A stretch of DNA of 64,000 bases, taken from UBA1447 sp964612185 (GTDB lineage: Bacteria; Bacillota; Clostridia; Oscillospirales; Acutalibacteraceae). A program made the position numbers and the translations under genes. Where the stretch lies: NCBI GenBank assembly GCA_964612185.1, contig CAZTCR010000002.1, positions 62,001 to 126,000 on the forward strand. Reading direction: 5' to 3'. Positions 16,493 to 24,175 of this stretch are shown one piece after another (the stretch's first letter is position 1; the number at the start of each line of letters is the position of its first letter). A model generated the notes under the pieces. The model was given only the letters and a program-made list of their open reading frames with translations, had not been told where the DNA came from and ran no database searches.

Positions 16493-17359
16493 ATGAAAAC
16501 ATGTATCAGCAGTTACAGCTTTAACAAGCTGCTGAAGTCCGGTGCATACACACAACTGACCTTGATTAAAGAAGTAAAAAGCATGGGCTTTGACGCGATT
16601 GAATTCACCAATCTCGACCCGCCGGAGGGAACAAGCGCATTTGACTACGCGCAGATGATTCGCGAGGAAAGCGACAACCGCAAACTGCCGGTTGCCAACT
16701 ACACAATCGGCGCGGAACTCTTGAACTCAGCGAATCTTGACGATGAGGTTGCGCGGTTGTGTGAACAAGTCGATATTGCTGTTATCCTCGGCGTAAATGG
16801 CATGCGGCACGACGCAACAGGGGGATATAAAGGTGTTGAAAAAAGCTATAAAAGCTTTGACCAGGCACTGCGTGTACTCATCGAAGGTTGCCGGCGCGTA
16901 ACCGAGTATGCCGGTGAAAAAGGTATCAAAACCATGGTGGAAAACCACGGTTATTTCTGCCAGGATAGTGAGCGAATTGAAAAGCTTATCACTGGTGTCG
17001 GTAAAGAAAACTTCGGTGTTTTGCTGGATATGGGCAATTTCCTCTGCGCGGACGAAGCCCCCGAACTTGCCACCGGCAGATTGGCGCCGTTTGTGAAACA
17101 TGTACACTGCAAAGATTTTCATGTAAAAAGCGGACAGGGCGTCAATCCCGGCGCCGGCTTTTTCACCAGCAGGGCAGGCAATTTCCTGCGCGGCGCCATT
17201 GTCGGCCACGGCGATGTGCCCGTGCTGCAATGCCTTTCTATTCTCAAAAAGAGCGGATACGACGGGTATGTCAGCATTGAGTTCGAAGGGATTGAAGAAT
17301 ACATGATGGCCATCGAAACAGGCCTCAATAATTTGGAACGGTTTATTGAAATGGCGTAG
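16493..17359 (+). CDS. Sugar phosphate isomerase/epimerase family TIM-barrel protein
   Basis: A 288-residue second member of the same superfamily, only distantly similar to its neighbour. Likely metal ligands are Glu in MVENHGYF (about 144), Asp in LLDMGNF (about 178), His in HVHCKDFH (about 204) and Glu in SIEFEG (about 262). The MxENHG and HxHxKDF motifs are typical of the hydroxypyruvate isomerase/inosose-type branch. An AAGGAGGG box lies just upstream. It is the second gene of the 15631 transcript. The substrate is not resolved. Confidence 0.78.
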   Translation: MKTCISSYSFNKLLKSGAYTQLTLIKEVKSMGFDAIEFTNLDPPEGTSAFDYAQMIREESDNRKLPVANYTIGAELLNSANLDDEVARLCEQVDIAVILGVNGMRHDATGGYKGVEKSYKSFDQALRVLIEGCRRVTEYAGEKGIKTMVENHGYFCQDSERIEKLITGVGKENFGVLLDMGNFLCADEAPELATGRLAPFVKHVHCKDFHVKSGQGVNPGAGFFTSRAGNFLRGAIVGHGDVPVLQCLSILKKSGYDGYVSIEFEGIEEYMMAIETGLNNLERFIEMA

Positions 17360-17379
17360 ATGTTTTAACCAAGCCAAAA

Positions 17380-17425
17380 GGGCAGGGGACAAGCAACAAA
17401 AATGTGCTTGCTCCCTGCCTTTCAG
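17380..17425 (+). terminator. Terminator-like hairpin after the isomerase pair
   Basis: GGCAGGG(g)ACAAGCA pairs with TGCTTGCTCCCTGCC around a loop, giving a stem of about 15 base pairs, but only TTT follows, so termination may be inefficient or factor-dependent. From here to the tRNA promoter at 17562 I see nothing else. Confidence 0.5.
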
Positions 17426-17561
17426 GACGAATTTGTTGGTTTAATTACACATCAATACAGAACAACTAAGTGTTAAGATACCGTGTTTGATTAAATCCAA
17501 ATAAAAGACATGATAATATGTAACGAACGGCGCAAATCAAAGCAAAAATGATGAAAAGTGA

Positions 17562-17590
17562 TTGACAAGGAGCAGGCGATTTGTTATTAT
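17562..17590 (+). promoter_or_regulatory. Promoter of the tRNA pair
   Basis: Consensus TTGACA (17562-17567), a 17-base spacer and TATTAT (17585-17590). Confidence 0.78.
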
Positions 17591-17658
17591 ACATCTGCTC
17601 GTTTTTTGCAGTCAAGAGCAGAACGAAAAAATCGAATATCAGCTATATTCACCGACAC

Positions 17659-17735
17659 GGGCCATTAGCTCAGTTGGTTAGAGCAACCGGCTCATAACCG
17701 GTTGGTCCGGGGTTCGAGTCCCTGATGGCCCACCA
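17659..17735 (+). tRNA. tRNA with CAU anticodon, probably tRNA-Ile2 (lysidine type), otherwise elongator tRNA-Met
   Basis: 77-nt cloverleaf: acceptor GGGCCAT/ATGGCCC, anticodon loop CTCATAA (CAU), intact T arm and encoded CCA. Acceptor pairs C4-G69 and C5-G68 are the positive determinants known for the lysidine synthetase TilS on Escherichia coli tRNA-Ile2, and the loop CTCATAA also fits tRNA-Ile2. The identity cannot be settled without the genome's other CAU tRNAs. Confidence 0.9.
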
Positions 17736-17740
17736 TTTAT

Positions 17741-17816
17741 AGGGGTATAGCTCAGTTGGTAGAGCAGCGGTCTCCAAAACCGCGTGTCGAGGGTTCAAAT
17801 CCTTCTGCCCCTGCCA
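17741..17816 (+). tRNA. tRNA-Trp (CCA)
   Basis: 76-nt cloverleaf: acceptor AGGGGTA/TGCCCCT, discriminator G, encoded CCA, anticodon loop CTCCAAA giving anticodon CCA. It lies five bases after the preceding tRNA, so both come from one transcript. Confidence 0.95.
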
Positions 17817-17823
17817 GAAGAAG

Positions 17824-17857
17824 AATGTTCTCTGCATTGTTGTGGGGAACATTTTTT
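17824..17857 (+). terminator. Rho-independent terminator of the tRNA pair
   Basis: A 7-base-pair stem AATGTTC/GAACATT (17824-17830 with 17847-17853) is followed by a T-run. Confidence 0.8.
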
Positions 17858-17899
17858 GGTTAGTATTAATTACGAAATAAAACGGTGAGGTGTGATATA

Positions 17900-19453
17900 T
17901 TGGGTAATAATTCGGAATGCGACCTCATCATTATAGGCGCCGGTATTAACGGCTTGTCCGCCGGGATTGCCTATGCCCTGAACAGTAATATTTCTAAAAG
18001 AAAAGTATTAATTGTTGAAAAAGGTCCTATTTGTGGCGGATATGTAACCTCTTATACAAGAAAAGGGTATTTGTTTGATACCTGTCAGATGATATCAAAT
18101 ATTTCCGAAATTCTTGAATACTTCGGCGTTGAGCTCCAATGGAAGGAATTTGAGCATGACTTTGTCCGCATCTTCAAAGTGGATGCGGGAAATCGCGAGC
18201 CGGTGTTATTTGAACTGTGTGCGGGACAACAGTCATTCCGGCAGAAAATGCTATCATTATTTCCGGCAGATGCTGCAAAACTCAATAAATTCTTTGACTA
18301 TTCAGATGCGATGTTTGCCGAACTATTCGGTCTAAAATACGCGTTGGGTCCGGCTGAAGTCATTAAAATGCTTTTTGCCTGCCCCAAAGTCATTAGAAAT
18401 GCCTCAAAAACATTCGATCAATACCTCATGAGGTTTGGTATCGACAATCCGGATATAAAACTTATATTTCAGGCTTTTTCGGGATTGTGCGGGTTGCCAA
18501 ATGATAAGATAGCTGCGCTGCTGACAGTCGGGGTGCTTGATTCACTGCTTGAAAAAGCGTACAGACCAAAGGAAGCCTTTATCGAATTGCCGCGTAAAAT
18601 GGAACTGCGATTTCTTGAGTTGGGCGGGGAAATTCTATACAAGAGCGAAGCCGAAAAGATCTTAATAAAAAGCGGTAAGGTACAGGGCGTAAGACTGAAA
18701 AGCGGCGAGGAGATTCATGCCAATCATATTATTTCCACCATTGATATTAAGACCACTTTCGGCAGTTTGATAACAATGGACGAACTAAGCGCAGTTAGCC
18801 GCCGGTATGCAAAACGCGTTGAACATATAGAAATGACAACATCTGCTTTTACCGTGAGCCTTGGCCTCGACAGGGCTAATATCCCCGGAACCGAAAATCT
18901 TCAATGCGGTTACTCGCTTCTAACAAGCGGTTATGATGCTTTCTCGAGTTTATACGAAGCGTACAAGAAAAACATGTTCACCCTGAGCAAAGACTGCTTT
19001 TACCTCGGGCTCACATATCAGACCGGGCATGGCTATGAAAAGCCCACTTTATCCATTCAGGCAGTTCCGGCGCCGGTAATGAATTGGAACGAACTACGCG
19101 CATCGGATAGAAAAAAATACATCGCCGAAAAAGAAAACACAGCCGATTTACTTATTGAAATTGTCGAAAATTATTTGATTCCCTCTTTGCGGGAACATGT
19201 GGTTGTCAAGGATATTTCAACCCCCGCGACCTATTCCAGGTACTCCGGTTCGTCAAGCGGTTCAATTTACGATATGGCTTCCGTACCGAAAAACTTCGGC
19301 AGAAACCGTTTGCCGGTATTAACGCCGGTAACAGGGCTTCTGCTGCCGAAATTTGCTCATGGTGTGTTCGGCGCGATGAACAGCGGCTTGCAGGCTGTTG
19401 ATGTTTTGCTCGGCGGTGCTGTAACGAATGGTAATTCGCGTTTTGGAAAGTAA
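17900..19453 (+). CDS. FAD-dependent oxidoreductase, phytoene desaturase/carotenoid isomerase-like
   Basis: A 517-residue flavoprotein of the CrtI/NAD(P)-binding superfamily. It opens with a dinucleotide-binding fold CDLIIIGAGINGLSAGIAYA (GxGxxG) and VLIVEKGPICGG (the acidic end of beta-2). The C-terminus carries PVTGLLLPKFAHGVFGAMNSGLQAV, corresponding to the FAD-contacting end of the fold. The substrate is unknown: no carotenoid genes lie nearby, so a carotenoid role should not be assumed. TTG 17900 follows a GGTGAGGTG box at good distance; an in-frame GTG at 17885 is the alternative. It starts about 43 bases after the tRNA terminator, and no clear promoter of its own is visible. Confidence 0.75.
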   Translation: MGNNSECDLIIIGAGINGLSAGIAYALNSNISKRKVLIVEKGPICGGYVTSYTRKGYLFDTCQMISNISEILEYFGVELQWKEFEHDFVRIFKVDAGNREPVLFELCAGQQSFRQKMLSLFPADAAKLNKFFDYSDAMFAELFGLKYALGPAEVIKMLFACPKVIRNASKTFDQYLMRFGIDNPDIKLIFQAFSGLCGLPNDKIAALLTVGVLDSLLEKAYRPKEAFIELPRKMELRFLELGGEILYKSEAEKILIKSGKVQGVRLKSGEEIHANHIISTIDIKTTFGSLITMDELSAVSRRYAKRVEHIEMTTSAFTVSLGLDRANIPGTENLQCGYSLLTSGYDAFSSLYEAYKKNMFTLSKDCFYLGLTYQTGHGYEKPTLSIQAVPAPVMNWNELRASDRKKYIAEKENTADLLIEIVENYLIPSLREHVVVKDISTPATYSRYSGSSSGSIYDMASVPKNFGRNRLPVLTPVTGLLLPKFAHGVFGAMNSGLQAVDVLLGGAVTNGNSRFGK

Positions 19454-19551
19454 CAGGCGTACGAAGTCCCAAAGCGGGCATAATTATTTGAATACATATA
19501 TGTGCGGCGGTTCGTTGTTTGTTTACGAATATGCCATCTGCTTTGTTTTGG

Positions 19552-19580
19552 TTGAAAAATTTACAAAATGGTGTTATAAT
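19552..19580 (+). promoter_or_regulatory. Extended -10 promoter of the activase/glycyl radical enzyme fusion
   Basis: TTGAAA (19552-19557), a 17-base spacer and TATAAT (19575-19580) preceded by TG (TGtTATAAT). The leader to ATG 19677 is about 90 bases. Confidence 0.75.
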
Positions 19581-19676
19581 TGTTAGTATCATTGAATAAA
19601 TATTGCAATTCGACTTCTTCTTCTGTACAGTATTGGTTTTAAGCGATTAATGTACCTTTTCCAAGAGGGTGATAAA

Positions 19677-22600
19677 ATGCAAACAACCAAAATCCAAGCA
19701 GTAGCGGAACAAAATAGCAAAGATCTCGCCGGAGCACTAAAAGTGGTAAAAATCCAGCGAACCTGTGTGCATGACGGGCCCGGGCTGCGAACCACCATAT
19801 TCTTTCAAGGGTGCGGGCTGAACTGTCTGTGGTGCCAAAATCCCGAAACGCTGTCGATCAATATGAGCAAAACCGAAAACTGTGCCTGCTCGATTGAAAG
19901 CATCACGGAAATTGTTTTGCGGGATAAAGAATACTACAAAGAAGCCGGCGGCGGGGTTACGCTTAGCGGCGGCGAGCCGTTTTTACAGCCTACCGGCAAC
20001 CTTGTAAAACTGCTGCAAATATTGAAGGCGGAAGATATCGCTATTACTGCCGAGACGGCGCTATTTGTACCATGGGAAAGAATTGCGGAAGTTCTTCCGC
20101 TCATTGACTTGTTCCTTGTTGACCTGAAAGCTGTCGGTGACGATGCGCTTCATAAAAAAATTACCGGGCAAGATGGTACGCTTGTACGCGGGAATATTGA
20201 CAAATTGCTCGCGGTCAATGCCAATGTTCGTTTCCGTATGGTAATGGTGCCCGGGTTGAATGACAGCGAAGAGAATATTAAGGCAACGGCCGCATATTTG
20301 CAGTCAAAAGGGTTTAATACAATAGAACTCTTAAAATACCACAACATGTATGAGGACAAAGCAAAACGCCTTGGTCTGGAAATCGAAAAACTGAACATCA
20401 GCGCCGAAAAAAGTTTGATGTCAATTAAGACAAGTGTTGATTTATTCAAGAAATACGGCATAAAGGCAGAGAATCTCGACCTTGTCTCGCCGCCGAAACC
20501 GGCTGAGTTTACACAGCGCGTTCTGAATATTCAAAACGCCATCCGCAAAAGTAAAAGAGCTCTTTGCATCGAGGTTTCAAAACTTAAAACAAAATTTTAT
20601 AAAAAGAACGGTTTTAACAAGCCGACACCGATTCACAGAGCCGAAAGGCTGGCTTATGTTTTAAAGAACAAGTCTGTTAAAGTCTATCCCGAAGAGCTTC
20701 TCGTCGGCAATTTCACATCAAAAAGAGTCGGCGGACAGGTGTGGGAGGAACAGTACGGCGTTCTTGATATTGTATTTTTATATAAAATCAACCGCCAAAA
20801 ACCTGTTTCTTTTGAATGCTCCCGCAAGGAACGCTGGTATTTCTATACCCGCATATTTCCGTTTTGGTTAAAACACAGCCTGCTGTTTAAGGTCAACAAA
20901 AAATTGTCGGATTTTATCCTTACGCTGGCGCGTTCATCGGAAATGAATGTCGGCTTTAACAACAACATGGCGGCGATTGCTCATTTTATAGTCAACTTTG
21001 AGCGTTTACTCAACCTGGGAACAACCGGTCTCATTGAAGAAATAAAAGAGGCGAAAAGGGCTAATCCGGACAAAAATCAGGATTTCTATGACGGTATGAT
21101 TATTTCTTTGCATGGGCTGGAAGTGTTTGCGGAAAGATATGCCGATGCATTGAAGCAGTTGAGTAAAGCTGAGAACAATCCGGAACGCAGGAAAGAACTT
21201 GAGGAAATGGCGGCCATATGCAGGAATGTCCCCAAGCACCCTGCCGGTTCTTATCGCGAGGCTTTACAGAGTATGGTGTTTCTGCAAATCGCGCTATGCA
21301 CCGAAGCGTATGAAAATGCTGTATCGTTCGGCCGCTTGGATCAAATACTGTACCCGTACTACAAAAAAGATGTTGATTCGGGTCTCATCACATACGATCA
21401 AGCAAAGGAATTGCTTTGTTTGTTTGTTCTTAAGATGGATGAGTGCATATTCATCAATGACGGTGATTCCTTCCTGAATGTCAGCAAACTTTTTGAAACA
21501 CTGTCAACGGATCAGGCTGTCACTTTCGGTGGAGTTGATAAAGACGGCAACGATGCGACAAACGATGTTACTTATATGCTCATTGACGCGTGCGAGCTCC
21601 AGCCCCTTGCCATCAATATGACCGCGAGAATTCACAAAGACAGCCCGGATAAATATTTAAACAGGCTTGCGGAAATCTACATCAATGGCTGCCCGATGCC
21701 GGAGCTTTTCAGCGATGACATATACATTGAATCCCTGCAAAAGCATTACGCAACAACAATTGAGCAAGCCCGCAACTATGCGATTGTCGGTTGTGTGGAA
21801 CCGAATGCGTCCGACGATCATTTCGGCAACACCGATTGCGCCAATATGAATCTAACAATGCCGTTGCTGCAGGCACTGAAAGGCCATGAACACGATTTGT
21901 GGAATTTCAGTCACCGTGAACAAATAGAGAAAATACATACTAGGGCAATTGAGTTTGTCTTTGACGGGAATAATGCCTTTTCTGAATCTATAAACCGGCA
22001 TCGGGAAGCACTTATTAAAAAGCGCAAGATTAAAAGGGGACTCTATCATTATAACCCGCCCTTGAGTATGAACGAATTGCTGGAAAGGTTCCAGGCAAGG
22101 CTAAACACCCTCGCGCAAGCCATATTGACCGACCACCAGAAAATCGAAAAAGTCCTTCGGGAAAGCTTCACAACTCCGCTTGCCTCTTCACTGTTTAAAG
22201 GCTGTGTTGAAAGCGGAAAAGACGCGTATGAGGGCGGTACCACCTTTAATAGCAGCGGTATTCAGGCTGTTGGCGTTACCGATGTGGCAGATTCCCTTCA
22301 CGCGTTGGATGAAATCGTTTTTAAGAAAAACAAGTATACAATATTCGAAATAATTGAAGCGATTGACAGTAATTTTGAAGGCGAAAAAAACCAACAAGTC
22401 AGAGCCGAATTGCTTGCGGTACCCAAGTTCGGCAACGATGCTTCGGGTGAATCGGCGAAATGGGTAACCGAAGTGATGCGAATTTACAACAACGCGCTGG
22501 CGTCGGTGCCCAATTGCCCGCGTAACGGTGTTTATTCCGCGGGGTATTATGCCTTGAATGTAAGCGACCGTTACGGTAAAAAGACACAGGCATTGCCTTC

Positions 22601-22994
22601 CGGCAGGTTGAAGGGCGTGCCTCTTGCCAACAGCGTTGCGCCGCACTATGGTATGGAAGCCAATGATTTATTTTCATCACTCAATGATGTTGCTGATGTA
22701 AACTTTATTGATTATGCCGCAAACGGGACGACTGTCACTTTCACCATTGATTCTGCTCTTTTTCAAGGAGATCAAGGTGTTAAAAACTTGGCGGCGATTT
22801 TCAAGACATTTCTCACAAAAGGCGGCATGCAGTTTCAACCCAATGTAATTAACCGTGAAGTCCTGTTGGAAGCCTACAAGAATCCGGAAAAGTACAAGTA
22901 TTTAATGGTGCGTGTCGCCGGTTATTGCTCGTATTTTAACGAGCTTTCGGATGAACTCAAGCTGATTATTATCAACAGAACATGCTACTCGTAA
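19677..22994 (+). CDS. Fusion of radical SAM glycyl-radical-enzyme activase and pyruvate formate-lyase-like glycyl radical enzyme
   Basis: One uninterrupted 1105-residue frame encodes two enzymes. Residues about 20-270 are a radical SAM activase: VHDGPGLRTTIFFQG, the [4Fe-4S] motif Cys46-x3-Cys50-x2-Cys53, then GGVTLSGGEPFLQP. The ferredoxin-like two-cluster insert of many activases is missing; only ENCACS remains there. Residues about 285-1105 are a complete glycyl radical enzyme: PEELLVGNFTSKRVGG near the N-terminus, the active-site loop GCVEPN with thiyl Cys706 and Glu708, and the radical loop RVAGY with Gly1082 followed by FNEL and IINRT. GCVEP points to the lyase/dehydratase branch rather than true pyruvate formate-lyase, which has Cys-Cys. 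These proteins are normally encoded by adjacent genes. GAGGGTG precedes ATG 19677. The substrate is not assigned. Confidence 0.9.
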   Translation: MQTTKIQAVAEQNSKDLAGALKVVKIQRTCVHDGPGLRTTIFFQGCGLNCLWCQNPETLSINMSKTENCACSIESITEIVLRDKEYYKEAGGGVTLSGGEPFLQPTGNLVKLLQILKAEDIAITAETALFVPWERIAEVLPLIDLFLVDLKAVGDDALHKKITGQDGTLVRGNIDKLLAVNANVRFRMVMVPGLNDSEENIKATAAYLQSKGFNTIELLKYHNMYEDKAKRLGLEIEKLNISAEKSLMSIKTSVDLFKKYGIKAENLDLVSPPKPAEFTQRVLNIQNAIRKSKRALCIEVSKLKTKFYKKNGFNKPTPIHRAERLAYVLKNKSVKVYPEELLVGNFTSKRVGGQVWEEQYGVLDIVFLYKINRQKPVSFECSRKERWYFYTRIFPFWLKHSLLFKVNKKLSDFILTLARSSEMNVGFNNNMAAIAHFIVNFERLLNLGTTGLIEEIKEAKRANPDKNQDFYDGMIISLHGLEVFAERYADALKQLSKAENNPERRKELEEMAAICRNVPKHPAGSYREALQSMVFLQIALCTEAYENAVSFGRLDQILYPYYKKDVDSGLITYDQAKELLCLFVLKMDECIFINDGDSFLNVSKLFETLSTDQAVTFGGVDKDGNDATNDVTYMLIDACELQPLAINMTARIHKDSPDKYLNRLAEIYINGCPMPELFSDDIYIESLQKHYATTIEQARNYAIVGCVEPNASDDHFGNTDCANMNLTMPLLQALKGHEHDLWNFSHREQIEKIHTRAIEFVFDGNNAFSESINRHREALIKKRKIKRGLYHYNPPLSMNELLERFQARLNTLAQAILTDHQKIEKVLRESFTTPLASSLFKGCVESGKDAYEGGTTFNSSGIQAVGVTDVADSLHALDEIVFKKNKYTIFEIIEAIDSNFEGEKNQQVRAELLAVPKFGNDASGESAKWVTEVMRIYNNALASVPNCPRNGVYSAGYYALNVSDRYGKKTQALPSGRLKGVPLANSVAPHYGMEANDLFSSLNDVADVNFIDYAANGTTVTFTIDSALFQGDQGVKNLAAIFKTFLTKGGMQFQPNVINREVLLEAYKNPEKYKYLMVRVAGYCSYFNELSDELKLIIINRTCYS

Positions 22995-23023
22995 TTTAAA
23001 TTATTATAATCAAAACAGACCAA

Positions 23024-23060
23024 AAGCGAGACCGCTCTTGTTTGCTGAAGCGGTCTTGTG
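23024..23060 (+). other. Hairpin between the glycyl radical enzyme and GDPD-like genes
   Basis: AGACCGCT (23029 region) pairs with AGCGGTCT across a loop of about 12 bases and is followed by a G/T-rich rather than pure T stretch. It could be a weak terminator or a processing/attenuation structure in a shared transcript. Confidence 0.45.
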
Positions 23061-23086
23061 GTGTGTGTTTTGGGAGGAAACAAAAA

Positions 23087-24064
23087 TTGAATCTAACGAA
23101 CAAACCAAAACTCTATTTTATAGCACACAGGATGAATGTCGGCAGTCCGTCAAACGAAGCGCATAATCATGTCGACAACGGCATGGAAGCCCTGGACGCG
23201 GTGTTGGAGATCAATGCCGATAAGGATAAGTATCAGCACTTGAAGGGCTTTGAGTGCGATGTCAGGTTGACGGGAGACAACCAGCTGGTCGTTATACACG
23301 ACGCTAACGCAAAAACGATGACAACAAACAAGTACAATAAAAACATCGGCGAAATGACATTCAAAGAACTGCAGAGCATAGAAATCAGAAACGCCGGCCT
23401 CTATTACAGCGGTTTAAAGAAGAGAGCGCTTTTATTGCCGGACTCAAAACGCATCAGAAACATCATCACCCAAAGGCTTCAGAACAAAACAGTAGTGCCC
23501 AGAGCATTTGAGATGTTTGAGTATTTAGCAGCCCAAAAATATGCCGGTGAAATTGTACTGGAGATAAAAGATGCCGTTGACAAGACTCGTGACGCAACGG
23601 TTGAGCTTGTCAACAGCTTTAAAAACCAATTAAATATCGTTGTAAAAAGTTACGACATAAAACGCACGATTGAAATCGGACAAAAAACAGGTGTGAAAAC
23701 CGGATTGCTTGAAGCGGTGAGACTGGTCAATAAAAGGGATCCGATTGACGGGAAATTTATCAAAGACATGCCGTTTGATTTTTACTCAATTTTGTGGTCG
23801 AAAGTCAACAACAACATCATGAGTTCTCTGGTCGAAAACGGCAAGGATTTGTATATGTGGACAATTGACAGTGCCGCGCATATGTTCGCGGCACTGAAAA
23901 GGTTGGAGAATTATTATGACCGGTTCGGTTCGCTGCCCGAAAACACTCATTTTATAACGAACTTGCCTATTTTGCTGGAGGAATATATCGGCGGTGAAAG
24001 AAATAGTGTTCCGTTTGCAAAAGCCTCCTTTAGTCGTTATACCAAGTTGTTTGGTTCAAATTAG
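23087..24064 (+). CDS. Glycerophosphodiester phosphodiesterase (GDPD) family protein
   Basis: A 325-residue TIM-barrel enzyme expected to hydrolyse glycerophosphodiesters (deacylated phospholipid headgroups) to glycerol-3-phosphate plus an alcohol. Diagnostic segments are YFIAHRMN (the HR pair; AHRG is more usual), FECDVRLTGDNQLVVIHDANA (metal-binding Glu and Asp and catalytic His) and EIVLEIKD. No signal peptide is seen, so it is probably cytoplasmic. A GGAGG box at about 23073 fits TTG 23087; the upstream in-frame TTG 23042 falls in the hairpin and is not favoured. It lies 92 bases after the glycyl radical enzyme. Confidence 0.78.
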   Translation: MNLTNKPKLYFIAHRMNVGSPSNEAHNHVDNGMEALDAVLEINADKDKYQHLKGFECDVRLTGDNQLVVIHDANAKTMTTNKYNKNIGEMTFKELQSIEIRNAGLYYSGLKKRALLLPDSKRIRNIITQRLQNKTVVPRAFEMFEYLAAQKYAGEIVLEIKDAVDKTRDATVELVNSFKNQLNIVVKSYDIKRTIEIGQKTGVKTGLLEAVRLVNKRDPIDGKFIKDMPFDFYSILWSKVNNNIMSSLVENGKDLYMWTIDSAAHMFAALKRLENYYDRFGSLPENTHFITNLPILLEEYIGGERNSVPFAKASFSRYTKLFGSN

Positions 24065-24095
24065 AATCATTTGATTGTTTTTAGAATTTAAAACA

Positions 24096-24133
24096 AAAAC
24101 CCGCAAGCTGTCTTTGTCACGCTTGCGGGTTTT
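24096..24133. terminator. Bidirectional rho-independent terminator
   Basis: A 13-base-pair stem AAAACCCGCAAGC/GCTTGCGGGTTTT (24096-24108 with 24121-24133), flanked by A- and T-rich sequence, lies between the convergent GDPD and MFS genes. Confidence 0.9.
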
Positions 24134-24175
24134 CAGTTCCCGAGTTATGCTATACGGCCGGTATTTTGATGTGGA

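Noticed and set aside
16727..17392. 221-residue open frame on the minus strand
   Set aside because: It is antisense to the second isomerase-like gene and lacks a convincing ribosome binding site or family match.
17900..19453. Carotenoid biosynthesis gene
   Set aside because: The flavoprotein resembles CrtI, but there is no crtB, crtM or other isoprenoid gene nearby, so only the superfamily is claimed.
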